From Trichomonas vaginalis G3 (lineage: Eukaryota > Parabasalia > Trichomonadida > Trichomonadidae), in contig NC_067208.1 in the NCBI RefSeq assembly GCF_026262505.1, positions 17,989,962-18,053,961 on the forward strand: a DNA stretch of 64,000 nt, given 5' to 3'. Positions 25,461-36,699 of the stretch are shown piece after piece. Position numbers and translations under genes: made by a program. The first letter of the stretch is position 1, and each line of letters starts with the position of its first letter. Under the pieces are notes generated by a model. That model worked only from the letters and a program-made list of their open reading frames with translations, was not told where the DNA came from and ran no database searches.

Positions 25461-25757
25461 TTGCTTTTTATACAAAATTCACACAGGAAAATTCTTGAGT
25501 TTTGGTTGAAAGAATACGGTCAAGCCAAAAGTGGCTCGACCTCAAAACAAACATTTTATGAGCTTACTAAGGCATTTATGAATGAATTCAAAGGTATTTG
25601 CATACATCCTGACCTCGTTCATTTTGTTGCTGAATGGTGCTCTGTAAAGTATGCATTTTATGTCAAAGATATTATGGACTCCATAGATAAGAAAGTTCAT
25701 GAGAAGTTAGATGAAGAAGAACTCGAAGATACAGTAGAGAATGCAAAACATTTTTGA
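25461..25757 (+). CDS. KilA-N-like ORF, copy 14
   Basis: Intact 98-codon frame identical to the consensus; opens a short unit of about 1011 bp. Confidence 0.6.
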   Translation: MLFIQNSHRKILEFWLKEYGQAKSGSTSKQTFYELTKAFMNEFKGICIHPDLVHFVAEWCSVKYAFYVKDIMDSIDKKVHEKLDEEELEDTVENAKHF

Positions 25758-26471
25758 CGAAGTGAAGATCTTCACTTCGTCAAAATGTGATGCAAAAACA
25801 AGCATTTTATGAGCTTACTAAGGCATTTATGAATGAATTCAAAGGTATTTGCATACATCCTGACCTCGTTCATTTTGTTGTTGAATTCAGCAAAAATAAT
25901 GTTTAGGGTAGATGGTTTTTAGGTGTCACTACGTCACCATGTCACCAGGTTAATTAACTTCTCTTAAAATTACTGACAACATGACATTTAGACAACAGTC
26001 CAGGAAATAAACTTCTTCGTAAATGTTTTGTCATGATTTAATCGTAAATGTTTTGTCATGATTTCATCGTATATGTTTTGTCAAGGTTTCTTCGTATATG
26101 TTTTGTCATGATTTAATCGTATATGTTTTTGTCATGATTTAATCGTATATGTTTTGTCAAACATGAACGTAAATGTTTTGTCAAACATGAACGTAAATGT
26201 TTTGTCATGATTTAATCGTAATGAGTGTAAATGATTTCATATAATTGCTTACCTCGGAAAACCGAGAGAAGAGATTCCATATGAAAATCGCAAGAATTTG
26301 GCTCCTGGTTTGAAATATTATTATGTTCATAGACTTCATCGTATATGTTTTGTCAAACATGAGCGTATATGTTTTGTCATGATTTAATCGTACATGTTTT
26401 GTCAAGACTTCTTCATCGTAATGAGCGTATATGTTTTGTGAAGAATATAGCAACCGCCTGAATTCAGACGG

Positions 26472-26768
26472 TTGCTTTTTATACAAAATTCACACAGGAA
26501 AATTCTTGAGTTTTGGTTGAAAGAATACGGTCAAGCCAAAAGTGGCTCGACCTCAAAACAAACATTTTATGAGCTTACTAAGGCATTTATGAATGAATTC
26601 AAAGGTATTTGCATACATCCTGACCTCGTTCATTTTGTTGCTGAATGGTGCTCTGTAAAGTATGCATTTTATGTCAAAGATATTATGGACTCCATAGATA
26701 AGAAAGTTCATGAGAAGTTAGATGAAGAAGAACTCGAAGATACAGTAGAGAATGCAAAACATTTTTGA
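26472..26768 (+). CDS. KilA-N-like ORF, copy 15
   Basis: Intact 98-codon frame identical to the consensus; opens a unit of about 2155 bp (A-B-D-D-C-D). Confidence 0.6.
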   Translation: MLFIQNSHRKILEFWLKEYGQAKSGSTSKQTFYELTKAFMNEFKGICIHPDLVHFVAEWCSVKYAFYVKDIMDSIDKKVHEKLDEEELEDTVENAKHF

Positions 26769-28625
26769 CGAAGTGAAGATCTTCACTTCGTCAAAATGTG
26801 ATGCAAAAACAAGCATTTTATGAGCTTACTAAGGCATTTATGAATGAATTCAAAGGTATTTGCATACATCCTGACCTCGTTCATTTTGTTGTTGAATTCA
26901 GCAAAAATAATGTTTAGGGTAGATGGTTTTTAGGTGTCACTACGTCACCATGTCACCAGGTTAATTAACTTCTCTTAAAATTACTGACAACATGACATTT
27001 AGACAACAGTCCAGGAAATAAACTTCTTCGTAAATGTTTTGTCATGATTTAATCGTAAATGTTTTGTCATGATTTCATCGTATATGTTTTGTCAAGGTTT
27101 CTTCGTATATGTTTTGTCATGATTTAATCGTATATGTTTTTGTCATGATTTAATCGTATATGTTTTGTCAAACATGAACGTAAATGTTTTGTCAAACATG
27201 AACGTAAATGTTTTGTCATGATTTAATCGTAATGAGTGTAAATGATTTCATATAATTGCTTACCTCGGAAAACCGAGAGAAGAGATTCCATATGAAAATC
27301 GCAAGAATTTGGCTCCTGGTTTGAAATATTATTATGTTCATAGACTTCATCGTATATGTTTTGTCAAACATGAGCGTATATGTTTTGTCATGATTTCATC
27401 GTACATGTTTTGTCATGATTTCATCGTATATGCTTTGTCATGATGATTTCATCGAAACTAAACGTATATGTTTTGTCATGATTTAATCGTAAATGTTTTG
27501 TCATGATTTCATCGTATATGTTTTGTCAAGGTTTCTTCGTATATGTTTTGTCATGATTTAATCGTATATGTTTTTGTCATGATTTAATCGTATATGTTTT
27601 GTCAAACATGAACGTAAATGTTTTGTCAAACATGAACGTAAATGTTTTGTCATGATTTAATCGTAATGAGTGTAAATGATTTCATATAATTGCTTACCTC
27701 GGAAAACCGAGAGAAGAGATTCCATATGAAAATCGCAAGAATTTGGCTCCTGGTTGAAATATTATTATGTTCATAGACTTCATCGTATATGTTTTGTCAA
27801 ACATGAGCGTATATGTTTTGTCATGATTTATCGTACATGTTTTGTCATGATTTCATCGTATATGCTTTGTCATGATGATTTCATCGAAACTAAACGTATA
27901 TGTTTTGTCATGATTTCATCGTACATGTTTTGTCATGATTTCATCGTAATGAGTGTAAATGAACCAAAAATAATGTTTACGTTCATGTTTGACAACACAG
28001 CAGGGGAAGGCATTTATGAATTATTTTCGAAGAACTGAAGGTGTCACTATGTCACCATGTGTCACTCGGTTAATTAACTTCTCTGAAAAAATGAGACAAC
28101 ATGACATTTTGACAACAACACAGGAAATAAATGTTTACGTATATGTTTTGTCATGATTTAATCGTATATGTTTTGTCATGATTTAATCGTATATGTTTTG
28201 TCATGATTTAATCGTATATGTTTTGTCATGACTTCTTCGTAATGAACGTATATGTTTTGTCAAGACTTCTTCGTATATGTTTTGTCATGATTTAATCGTA
28301 TATGTTTTGTCAAACATGAACGTAAATGTTTTGTCAAACATGAACGTAAATGTTTTGTCATGATTTAATCGTAATGAGTGTAAATGATTTCATATAATTG
28401 CTTACCTCGGAAAACCGAGAGAAGAGATTCCATATGAAAATCGCAAGAATTTGGCTCCTGGTTTGAAAATATTATTATGTTCATAGACTTCATCGTATAT
28501 GTTTTGTCAAACATGAGCGTATATGTTTTGTCATGATTTAATCGTACATGTTTTGTCAAGACTTCTTCATCGTAATGAGCGTATATGTTTTGTGAAGAAT
28601 ATAGCAACCGCCTGAATTCAGACGG

Positions 28626-28921
28626 TTGCTTTTATACAAAATTCACACAGGAAAATTCTTGAGTTTTGGTTGAAAGAATACGGTCAAGCCAAAAGTGGCT
28701 CGACCTCAAAACAAACATTTTATGAGCTTACTAAGGCATTTATGAATGAATTCAAAGGTATTTGCATACATCCTGACCTCGTTCATTTTGTTGCTGAATG
28801 GTGCTCTGTAAAGTATGCATTTTATGTCAAAGATATTATGGACTCCATAGATAAGAAAGTTCATGAGAAGTTAGATGAAGAAGAACTCGAAGATACAGTA
28901 GAGAATGCAAAACATTTTTGA
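28626..28921 (+). pseudogene. KilA-N-like ORF, copy 16 (nearly whole)
   Basis: The last A module before the gap. At least 83 codons including the whole HPDL and AEWCS part are open; the opening segment differs from the intact copies. Confidence 0.6.
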
Positions 28922-29100
28922 CGAAGTGAAGATCTTCACTTCGTCAAAATGTGATGCAAAAACAAGCATTTTATGAGCTTACTAAGGCATTTATGAATGA
29001 ATTCAAAGGTATTTGCATACATCCTGACCTCGTTCATTTTGTTGTTGAATTCAGCAAAAATAATGTTTAGGGTAGATGGTTTTTAGGTGTCACTACGTCA

Positions 29101-29125
29101 NNNNNNNNNNNNNNNNNNNNNNNNN
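29101..29125. other. Assembly gap, 25 N, between satellite and receptor array
   Basis: The satellite stops inside module B and the sequence after the gap starts inside a receptor gene copy. No sequence bridges the two families, so the link rests on scaffolding alone. Confidence 0.9.
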
Positions 29126-30973
29126 ATAATTTGGGACCCTATCATCAACTGAATTATGTGAGGATAAAGAGGCCACGATGTTGCTTGTGTTAAGGAGAAT
29201 TTGCAGTTTAGATTTGAATTTTTATATCTATTTATTTCTTTTAGTATGTGCCTTGATTGTATTAAACTTTCATTTTTTTAGAAGAATACCATTTGCTATA
29301 TTTTTTAAAGCTTGTATGTACGGGGCTCAACCTAGAGAATAATGATTTTCTACTTCCAGGAGATATAGTTCGAGAAAATGTCACTTTCAGAAATAAGAGT
29401 AAACACATTATCCAATTCGAACCAAAAATATGTAATCAGTAATTTATATCTGATTAGATGTTAACACCTTTGATTTTTTTTTCATTCTATATTTCATCGC
29501 GATATCATCATCCAGCTGTTCAAATAATTTGAGGGAGAAAATCATGGATAATTAGATACTTTACAATGCAATGCATAGTATGCCGGACTATTATGCGAAT
29601 TGAGTTACAACATGAAATGAAAGAATCATTGTTATTAATTTATTACTTAGTGTTTGCAAATATATTGGATATTTTATTAAACATAAGATGAATAAGGATG
29701 TTTAAATTTATTTTGCGAAATGATATTGATTGCGATAAAATTTTCCGTTGCAACGCAATTTGTCAATTTGACATAAAAAATTTATGGAAACAAGGTTTAG
29801 TAAACTTCATTCTATACTTATGCCACAGTCCTACTGTCAAATTACATGCATATTAGCGTTTTGCAATCTTCCGGTGTTTCTTTAATATTTGTCCATTAGT
29901 TCCATTTAATTTCAACTTCCATATTTTTATTATGCTTTTCGGCTTGATCAGAGACTTAAATTTCAACTAAGAAAATCGCTTTTATGCCTGATATAATGTT
30001 ATGTCTCACTATATAGCTGTTACAAACTTCAGTTCTTGGATATATTATTATGTTTTATGTTTATTTTTATCGTGAAAAGGATAAGAATTTGTTTTAGAAG
30101 TTAGCAGAGTGTGGGCATGATTTTAAATCTAGCAGATTGTTAATGTTCATGGAACAAAATTTGCAGATTGATTAATTTGTTTAAATATCAAAATTGGAAA
30201 TATTTTGAAGTACTTGTAACTATTTCTTTATGTTTTTAATGATATTAGGATTGTATGAAATTCTTTTATTGTATAGTCCATGATGCGTGTAGTTTGAGAG
30301 ACTTAATCGATGCTTATACAATTCCATATCATTAATGAAGTTTTTACAACAAATTAATATATAGTCTACTTCAAGACAATTCAGTGGTGTGTGATGTGTA
30401 AGACGGTTTTAATTATATTATGTATGTGTCATATGAGGTTGTGTTAATGCTGTCTTATGATATATGCCTGTTGTATTTACAGATATCAAAGATTACATTC
30501 CGGAAAAAAATATCATGTTAAGAATTAACATCGCATTATTCATGGAATCTTGTAAGTTGGTTTAAGAATAGGCCGCAATACGCGTGAGATATAGTGTTTT
30601 GGTATGTACAATATGAATTTAGTATAGACATAGATGAACTTTTAAGCTTACATCAGAGTTTTGCATATTCATTTATACGTAATGATACTGTATGAATTCT
30701 CCGATATTTGATTAATTTTGGACCCTATCATCAACTGAATATGTTGTAGCGATCAAAGAGGCCACGATGTTCTTTTAAGGAAATATGCAGCTTTAGAATT
30801 AGAATTTTATTATATTTATCGTTTAGTATGTTGCTTTGATTTGTAATTCTAACTTCATTTTTTAGAAGAATTACCATCTCCAATATTTTTTAAAGCTTGT
30901 ATAAAGCGTGGAATGAACACTGAGAATAATAATTTTCTTACTCCAGGAGATATTAATTCGAGAAAATTCACTA
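29126..30973 (+). pseudogene. Noisy plus-strand receptor unit, folded against the minus array
   Basis: The 3' end of one copy (to about 29209), a spacer, a full-length but heavily altered copy (about 29784 to 30801) and the start of the next spacer. All match the 1453-bp receptor unit. The gene part is about 100 bases longer than the 918 bp of intact copies, with scattered small insertions and substitutions, so no long frame survives. Insertions throughout, in coding and spacer parts alike, look more like uncorrected long-read error than biological decay. Confidence 0.75.
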
Positions 30974-30980
30974 TATTATA
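30968..30980. other. Inversion (fold-back) junction
   Basis: Left of here the plus-strand spacer reads up to GAGAAAATTCACT. Right of here a minus-strand gene copy begins inside its C-terminal coding part (ATTATAATCAAATATGG). The two are unrelated positions of the unit in opposite orientation. Confidence 0.8.
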
Positions 30981-31809
30981 ATCAAATATGGAAGATTCAT
31001 AAAGTACATTACGTATAAATGAATGAAAACTCTGATGTAGTAAATTTCCACTATGTCTATAAATTCATATTTCATAACCAAAACACTATATCTCACGCGT
31101 TGCGCTATTTCTAAACCGACACTACCAAGAATTTCCATGAATAATGCGATGTTAATTCTTAAATGATATTTTTTCGGAATGTAATCTTTGATACTTGATA
31201 ATCAAAGCATATATTCATAAGAATCAGCATTATAATATATATTGTGTTATAGATTGTTGAATAGACTATATATGTTTTGTTGTAAACAACTTCATTAATG
31301 AATGGAATTGTATATGGATCAACTTTGGAGTATAAGGTAAAAAAGAATTTGCATACAATCCTAAATATCATTAAAACATAAAGAAAATAGTTAAAGTACT
31401 TCAAATATTTTCCAATTTTGATATTAAAACAAATTAATACAATTGCAATTTGTTCCATGAACATAACATCTGCTAGCATTGTAAAATCATCCCACACTCT
31501 GCTTAATCTAAAACAAAAATTCTTATCCTTTTCACGATAAAAATAACATAAAACATAATAATATATCCAAGAACTGAAGTTGTGAACAGCATATGTGAGC
31601 ACATAACATATATCAGGCATAAAGCGATTTCTTAGTTGAAATTTAAGTCTTCTGATCAACGAAAAAGCATAATAAAAAAATGGAAGTTGTAAAATTAATT
31701 GGACAACAATGAAAATATAAGAACACGGATGATTGCAAACGCTATATGCATGTAATTGACAGTAGGACTGTGGCATATATAGAATGAATTTACTAACCTT
31801 GTTTTCCAT
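30975..31809 (-). pseudogene. Receptor-like gene, copy 1 (3' truncated)
   Basis: Starts at 31809 and is open for most of helices one to five. A one-base loss near 31200 shifts the frame, and the last ~25 codons are missing because the copy is cut by the fold-back junction. Confidence 0.75.
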
Positions 31810-32343
31810 AATTTTTTATGTCAAATTTGACATAATCGTTGCAACGGAAATTTTATCGCTATCATATCATTCCGCAAAATAAATTTAAAACTCTTTACAT
31901 CTATGTTTAATAAATATCAAATATTTGCAAACTAATAATGAAATTAATAACAATGATTCTTTAATTTCATGTTGTATCAATTCCATAATAGTCCGGCATA
32001 CTATGCATTGCATTGAAAGATCAATTATCCATGATTTTTCTTCAGAATTATTGAACAGTGGATATAATCGCGATGAAATATAGAATGAAAAAAATCAAGG
32101 TGTTAAATCTAATTCAGAATATAATTATGATTACATATTTTTGGTTCGAATTGGATAATGTGTTTCTCTTATTTCTGAAGTGACATTTTCTCGAATTATA
32201 TCTCCTGGAGTAAGAAAATATTATTCTCAGGTTGCACCCGCTTTATACAAGCTTTAAAAAATATTGGAAATGGTATTCTTCTAAAAAATGAAAGTTTAAA
32301 TACAATCAAGCAACATACTAAACGATAAATATAGAATAAAATT
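31810..32343. other. Spacer of the receptor unit
   Basis: Read on the minus strand from the upstream stop, it holds a T-rich stretch with TTTTTTAG, a 64-70-codon hydrophobic open frame whose core is SLLLISLLVCKYLIFIK, and the two palindromes just before the start codon. No AATAAA lies close behind the stop. The same spacer recurs between all copies. Confidence 0.7.
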
Positions 32344-33260
32344 CTAATCTAAAGCTGCAATTTCCTTAAAAAGAACATCGGTGGCCTCTTGATCCTCAAC
32401 ATATTCAGTTGATGATAGGGTCCAAATTATAATCAAATATGGAAGATTCATACAGTACATTACGTATAAATGAATGAAAACTCTGATGTAGTTAAATTTC
32501 ACTATGTCTATAAATTCATATTTCATAACCAAAACACTATATCTCACGCGTTGCGCTATTTCTAAACCGACACTACCAAGAATTTCCATGAATAATGCGA
32601 TGTTAATTCTTAAATGATATTTTTTCGGAATGTAATCTTTGATACTTGATAATACAAAGCATATATTCATAAGAATCAGCATTATAATATATATTGTGTT
32701 ATAGATTGTTGAATAGACTATATATGTTTTGTTGTAAACAACTTCATTAATGAATGGAATTGTATATGGATCAACTTTGGAGTATAAGGTAAAAAAGAAT
32801 TTGCATACAATCCTAAATATCATTAAAAAAAAAGAAAATAGTTAAAGTACTTCAAATATTTTCCAATTTTGATATTAAAACAAATTAATACAATTGCAAT
32901 TTGTTCCATGAACATAACATCTGCTAGCATTGTAAAATCATCCCACACTCTGCTTAATCTAAAACAAAAATTCTTATCCTTTTCACGATAAAAATAACAT
33001 AAAACATAATAATATATCCAAGAACTGAAGTTGTGAACAGCATATGTGAGCACATAACATATATCAGGCATAAAGCGATTTCTTAGTTGAAATTTAAGTC
33101 TTCTGATCAACGAAAAAGCATAATAAAAAAATGGAAGTTGTAAAATTAATTGGACAACAATGAAAATATAAGAACACGGATGATTGCAAACGCTATATGC
33201 ATGTAATTGACAGTAGGACTGTGGCATATATAGAATGAATTTACTAACCTTGTTTTCCAT
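32344..33260 (-). pseudogene. Receptor-like gene, copy 2 (one frameshift)
   Basis: Both halves are open (codons 1-145 and the remaining 159). They are separated by a one-base loss in an A-run near 32823, at helix four. The A-run context makes a sequencing error plausible. Confidence 0.75.
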
Positions 33261-33795
33261 AATTTTTTTATGTCAAATTTGACATAATCGTTGCAACGGA
33301 AATTTTATCGCTATCATATCATTCCGCAAAATAAATTTAAAACTCTTTACATCTATGTTTAATAAATATCAAATATTTGCAAACTAATAATGAAATTAAT
33401 AACAATGATTCTTTAATTTCATGTTGTATCAATTCCATAATAGTCCGGCATACTATGCATTGCATTGAAAGATCAATTATCCATGATTTTTCTTCAGAAT
33501 TATTGAACAGTGGATATAATCGCGATGAAATATAGAATGAAAAAAATCAAGGTGTTAAATCTAATTCAGAATATAATTATGATTACATATTTTTGGTTCG
33601 AATTGGATAATGTGTTTCTCTTATTTCTGAAGTGACATTTTCTCGAATTATATCTCCTGGAGTAAGAAAATATTATTCTCAGGTTGCACCCGCTTTATAC
33701 AAGCTTTAAAAAATATTGGAAATGGTATTCTTCTAAAAAATGAAAGTTTAAATACAATCAAGCAACATACTAAACGATAAATATAGAATAAAATT

Positions 33796-34713
33796 CTAAT
33801 CTAAAGCTGCAATTTCCTTAAAAAGAACATCGGTGGCCTCTTGATCCTCAACATATTCAGTTGATGATAGGGTCCAAATTATAATCAAATATGGAAGATT
33901 CATACAGTACATTACGTATAAATGAATGAAAACTCTGATGTAGTTAAATTTCACTATGTCTATAAATTCATATTTCATAACCAAAACACTATATCTCACG
34001 CGTTGCGCTATTTCTAAACCGACACTACCAAGAATTTCCATGAATAATGCGATGTTAATTCTTAAATGATATTTTTTCGGAATGTAATCTTTGATACTTG
34101 ATAATACAAAGCATATATTCATAAGAATCAGCATTATAATATATATTGTGTTATAGATTGTTGAATAGACTATATATGTTTTGTTGTAAACAACTTCATT
34201 AATGAATGGAATTGTATATGGATCAACTTTGGAGTATAAGGTAAAAAAGAATTTGCATACAATCCTAAATATCATTAAAACATAAAGAAAATAGTTAAAG
34301 TACTTCAAATATTTTCCAATTTTGATATTAAAACAAATTAATACAATTGCAATTTGTTCCATGAACATAACATCTGCTAGCATTGTAAAATCATCCCACA
34401 CTCTGCTTAATCTAAAACAAAAATTCTTATCCTTTTCACGATAAAAATAACATAAAACATAATAATATATCCAAGAACTGAAGTTGTGAACAGCATATGT
34501 GAGCACATAACATATATCAGGCATAAAGCGATTTCTTAGTTGAAATTTAAGTCTTCTGATCAACGAAAAAGCATAATAAAAAAATGGAAGTTGTAAAATT
34601 AATTGGACAACAATGAAAATATAAGAACACGGATGATTGCAAACGCTATATGCATGTAATTGACAGTAGGACTGTGGCATATATAGAATGAATTTACTAA
34701 CCTTGTTTTCCAT
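33796..34713 (-). CDS. Seven-helix membrane protein, chemoreceptor-like, copy 3 (intact)
   Basis: Reference protein of 305 residues. Hydrophobic segments lie at about 29-52, 66-91, 107-130, 137-160, 178-207, 217-236 (weakest) and 256-282. The loops after segments one, three and five are strongly basic (RRLKFQLRNR, KIGKYLK, KDYIPKKYHLR), so the first loop is cytoplasmic, the N-terminus outside and the acidic C-tail inside. The loop after segment four has an NKT glycosylation site at 177. This is the topology of a serpentine receptor. There is no DRY box and no true NPxxY; NLPY at 272 is the nearest. No family could be named; the taxon-specific nematode chemoreceptor families are one possibility. 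AAG|GTTAGT after codon 4 looks like a splice donor, so the N-terminus may differ. The start is supported by conserved palindromes 9 bp upstream. Confidence 0.75.
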   Translation of the reverse strand: MENKVSKFILYMPQSYCQLHAYSVCNHPCSYIFIVVQLILQLPFFYYAFSLIRRLKFQLRNRFMPDICYVLTYAVHNFSSWIYYYVLCYFYREKDKNFCFRLSRVWDDFTMLADVMFMEQIAIVLICFNIKIGKYLKYFNYFLYVLMIFRIVCKFFFTLYSKVDPYTIPFINEVVYNKTYIVYSTIYNTIYIIMLILMNICFVLSSIKDYIPKKYHLRINIALFMEILGSVGLEIAQRVRYSVLVMKYEFIDIVKFNYIRVFIHLYVMYCMNLPYLIIIWTLSSTEYVEDQEATDVLFKEIAALD

Positions 34714-35248
34714 AATTTTTTTATGTCAAATTTGACATAATCGTTGCAACGGAAATTTTATCGCTATCATATCATTCCGCAAAATAAATTTAAAACTCTT
34801 TACATCTATGTTTAATAAATATCAAATATTTGCAAACTAATAATGAAATTAATAACAATGATTCTTTAATTTCATGTTGTATCAATTCCATAATAGTCCG
34901 GCATACTATGCATTGCATTGAAAGATCAATTATCCATGATTTTTCTTCAGAATTATTGAACAGTGGATATAATCGCGATGAAATATAGAATGAAAAAAAT
35001 CAAGGTGTTAAATCTAATTCAGAATATAATTATGATTACATATTTTTGGTTCGAATTGGATAATGTGTTTCTCTTATTTCTGAAGTGACATTTTCTCGAA
35101 TTATATCTCCTGGAGTAAGAAAATATTATTCTCAGGTTGCACCCGCTTTATACAAGCTTTAAAAAATATTGGAAATGGTATTCTTCTAAAAAATGAAAGT
35201 TTAAATACAATCAAGCAACATACTAAACGATAAATATAGAATAAAATT

Positions 35249-36165
35249 CTAATCTAAAGCTGCAATTTCCTTAAAAAGAACATCGGTGGCCTCTTGATCC
35301 TCAACATATTCAGTTGATGATAGGGTCCAAATTATAATCAAATATGGAAGATTCATACAGTACATTACGTATAAATGAATGAAAACTCTGATGTAGTTAA
35401 ATTTCACTATGTCTATAAATTCATATTTCATAACCAAAACACTATATCTCACGCGTTGCGCTATTTCTAAACCGACACTACCAAGAATTTCCATGAATAA
35501 TGCGATGTTAATTCTTAAATGATATTTTTTCGGAATGTAATCTTTGATACTTGATAATACAAAGCATATATTCATAAGAATCAGCATTATAATATATATT
35601 GTGTTATAGATTGTTGAATAGACTATATATGTTTTGTTGTAAACAACTTCATTAATGAATGGAATTGTATATGGATCAACTTTGGAGTATAAGGTAAAAA
35701 AGAATTTGCATACAATCCTAAATATCATTAAAACATAAAGAAAATAGTTAAAGTACTTCAAATATTTTCCAATTTTGATATTAAAACAAATTAATACAAT
35801 TGCAATTTGTTCCATGAACATAACATCTGCTAGCATTGTAAAATCATCCCACACTCTGCTTAATCTAAAACAAAAATTCTTATCCTTTTCACGATAAAAA
35901 TAACATAAAACATAATAATATATCCAAGAACTGAAGTTGTGAACAGCATATGTGAGCACATAACATATATCAGGCATAAAGCGATTTCTTAGTTGAAATT
36001 TAAGTCTTCTGATCAACGAAAAAGCATAATAAAAAATGGAAGTTGTAAAATTAATTGGACAACAATGAAAATATAAGAACACGGATGATTGCAAACGCTA
36101 TATGCATGTAATTGACAGTAGGACTGTGGCATATATAGAATGAATTTACTAACCTTGTTTTCCAT
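35249..36165 (-). pseudogene. Receptor-like gene, copy 4 (5' frameshift)
   Basis: Codons from helix one onward (at least 270) are open and identical to the reference. One A is missing from an A-run near 36033, which separates the first ~43 codons. Otherwise equal to intact copies, so probably a sequencing or polishing error. Confidence 0.75.
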
Positions 36166-36699
36166 AATTTTTTTATGTCAAATTTGACATAATCGTTGCA
36201 ACGGAAATTTTATCGCTATCATATCATTCCGCAAAATAAATTTAAAACTCTTTACATCTATGTTTAATAAATATCAAATATTTGCAAACTAATAATGAAA
36301 TTAATAACAATGATTCTTTAATTTCATGTTGTATCAATTCCATAATAGTCCGGCATACTATGCATTGCATTGAAAGATCAATTATCCATGATTTTTCTTC
36401 AGAATTATTGAACAGTGGATATAATCGCGATGAAATATAGAATGAAAAAATCAAGGTGTTAAATCTAATTCAGAATATAATTATGATTACATATTTTTGG
36501 TTCGAATTGGATAATGTGTTTCTCTTATTTCTGAAGTGACATTTTCTCGAATTATATCTCCTGGAGTAAGAAAATATTATTCTCAGGTTGCACCCGCTTT
36601 ATACAAGCTTTAAAAAATATTGGAAATGGTATTCTTCTAAAAAATGAAAGTTTAAATACAATCAAGCAACATACTAAACGATAAATATAGAATAAAATT
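36166..36699. other. Spacer of the receptor unit with hydrophobic small ORF
   Basis: Same spacer as elsewhere. One A fewer in an A-run makes the upstream small frame longest here (36242-36454, minus, 70 codons, ending KHRCKEF), with a single membrane-like segment. It lies upstream of the copy 4 start and could be an upstream exon, an upstream ORF or chance; AGAT|GTAAAG at its end resembles a splice donor. Confidence 0.4.

Larger units (their letters stand above)
8027..29100. repeat. Higher-order iteron satellite, main part
   Basis: Continuation of the same composite satellite. Fourteen further A modules start near 8538, 9548, 11484, 12760, 14667, 16111, 18237, 20365, 21374, 23504, 25438, 26449 and 28603, with 11507 being the ORF start of the third. 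A-to-A spacings repeat in classes: 1009 bp (A-B-D), 1276 and 1444 bp (A-B-D-D), about 1935 bp (A-B-D-D-C) and about 2130 bp (A-B-D-D-C-D). Units between about 18 and 28 kb are almost identical, which points to recent unequal exchange or conversion. The array is cut by the next N-gap inside module B. Confidence 0.95.

Noticed and set aside
1926-28607. Many 60-94-codon open frames on both strands of the satellite (readings such as MISSYMLCHDDF or TKHVRLNHDKTYT)
   Set aside because: They are translations of 24-26-bp iterons and module D in various frames; they change with each iteron insertion and show no domain.
1-29100. Telomere repeat array
   Set aside because: No TTAGGC, TTAGGG or similar short G-rich units; the iterons are AT-rich and lack G-runs. 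A non-canonical terminal role cannot be excluded but nothing shows it.
31260-31300. Similarity between AACAAAACATATATAG in the receptor gene and iteron reverse complements (GACAAAACATATACG)
   Set aside because: Only a 10-11-base AT-rich word is shared; no extended alignment between the two families.
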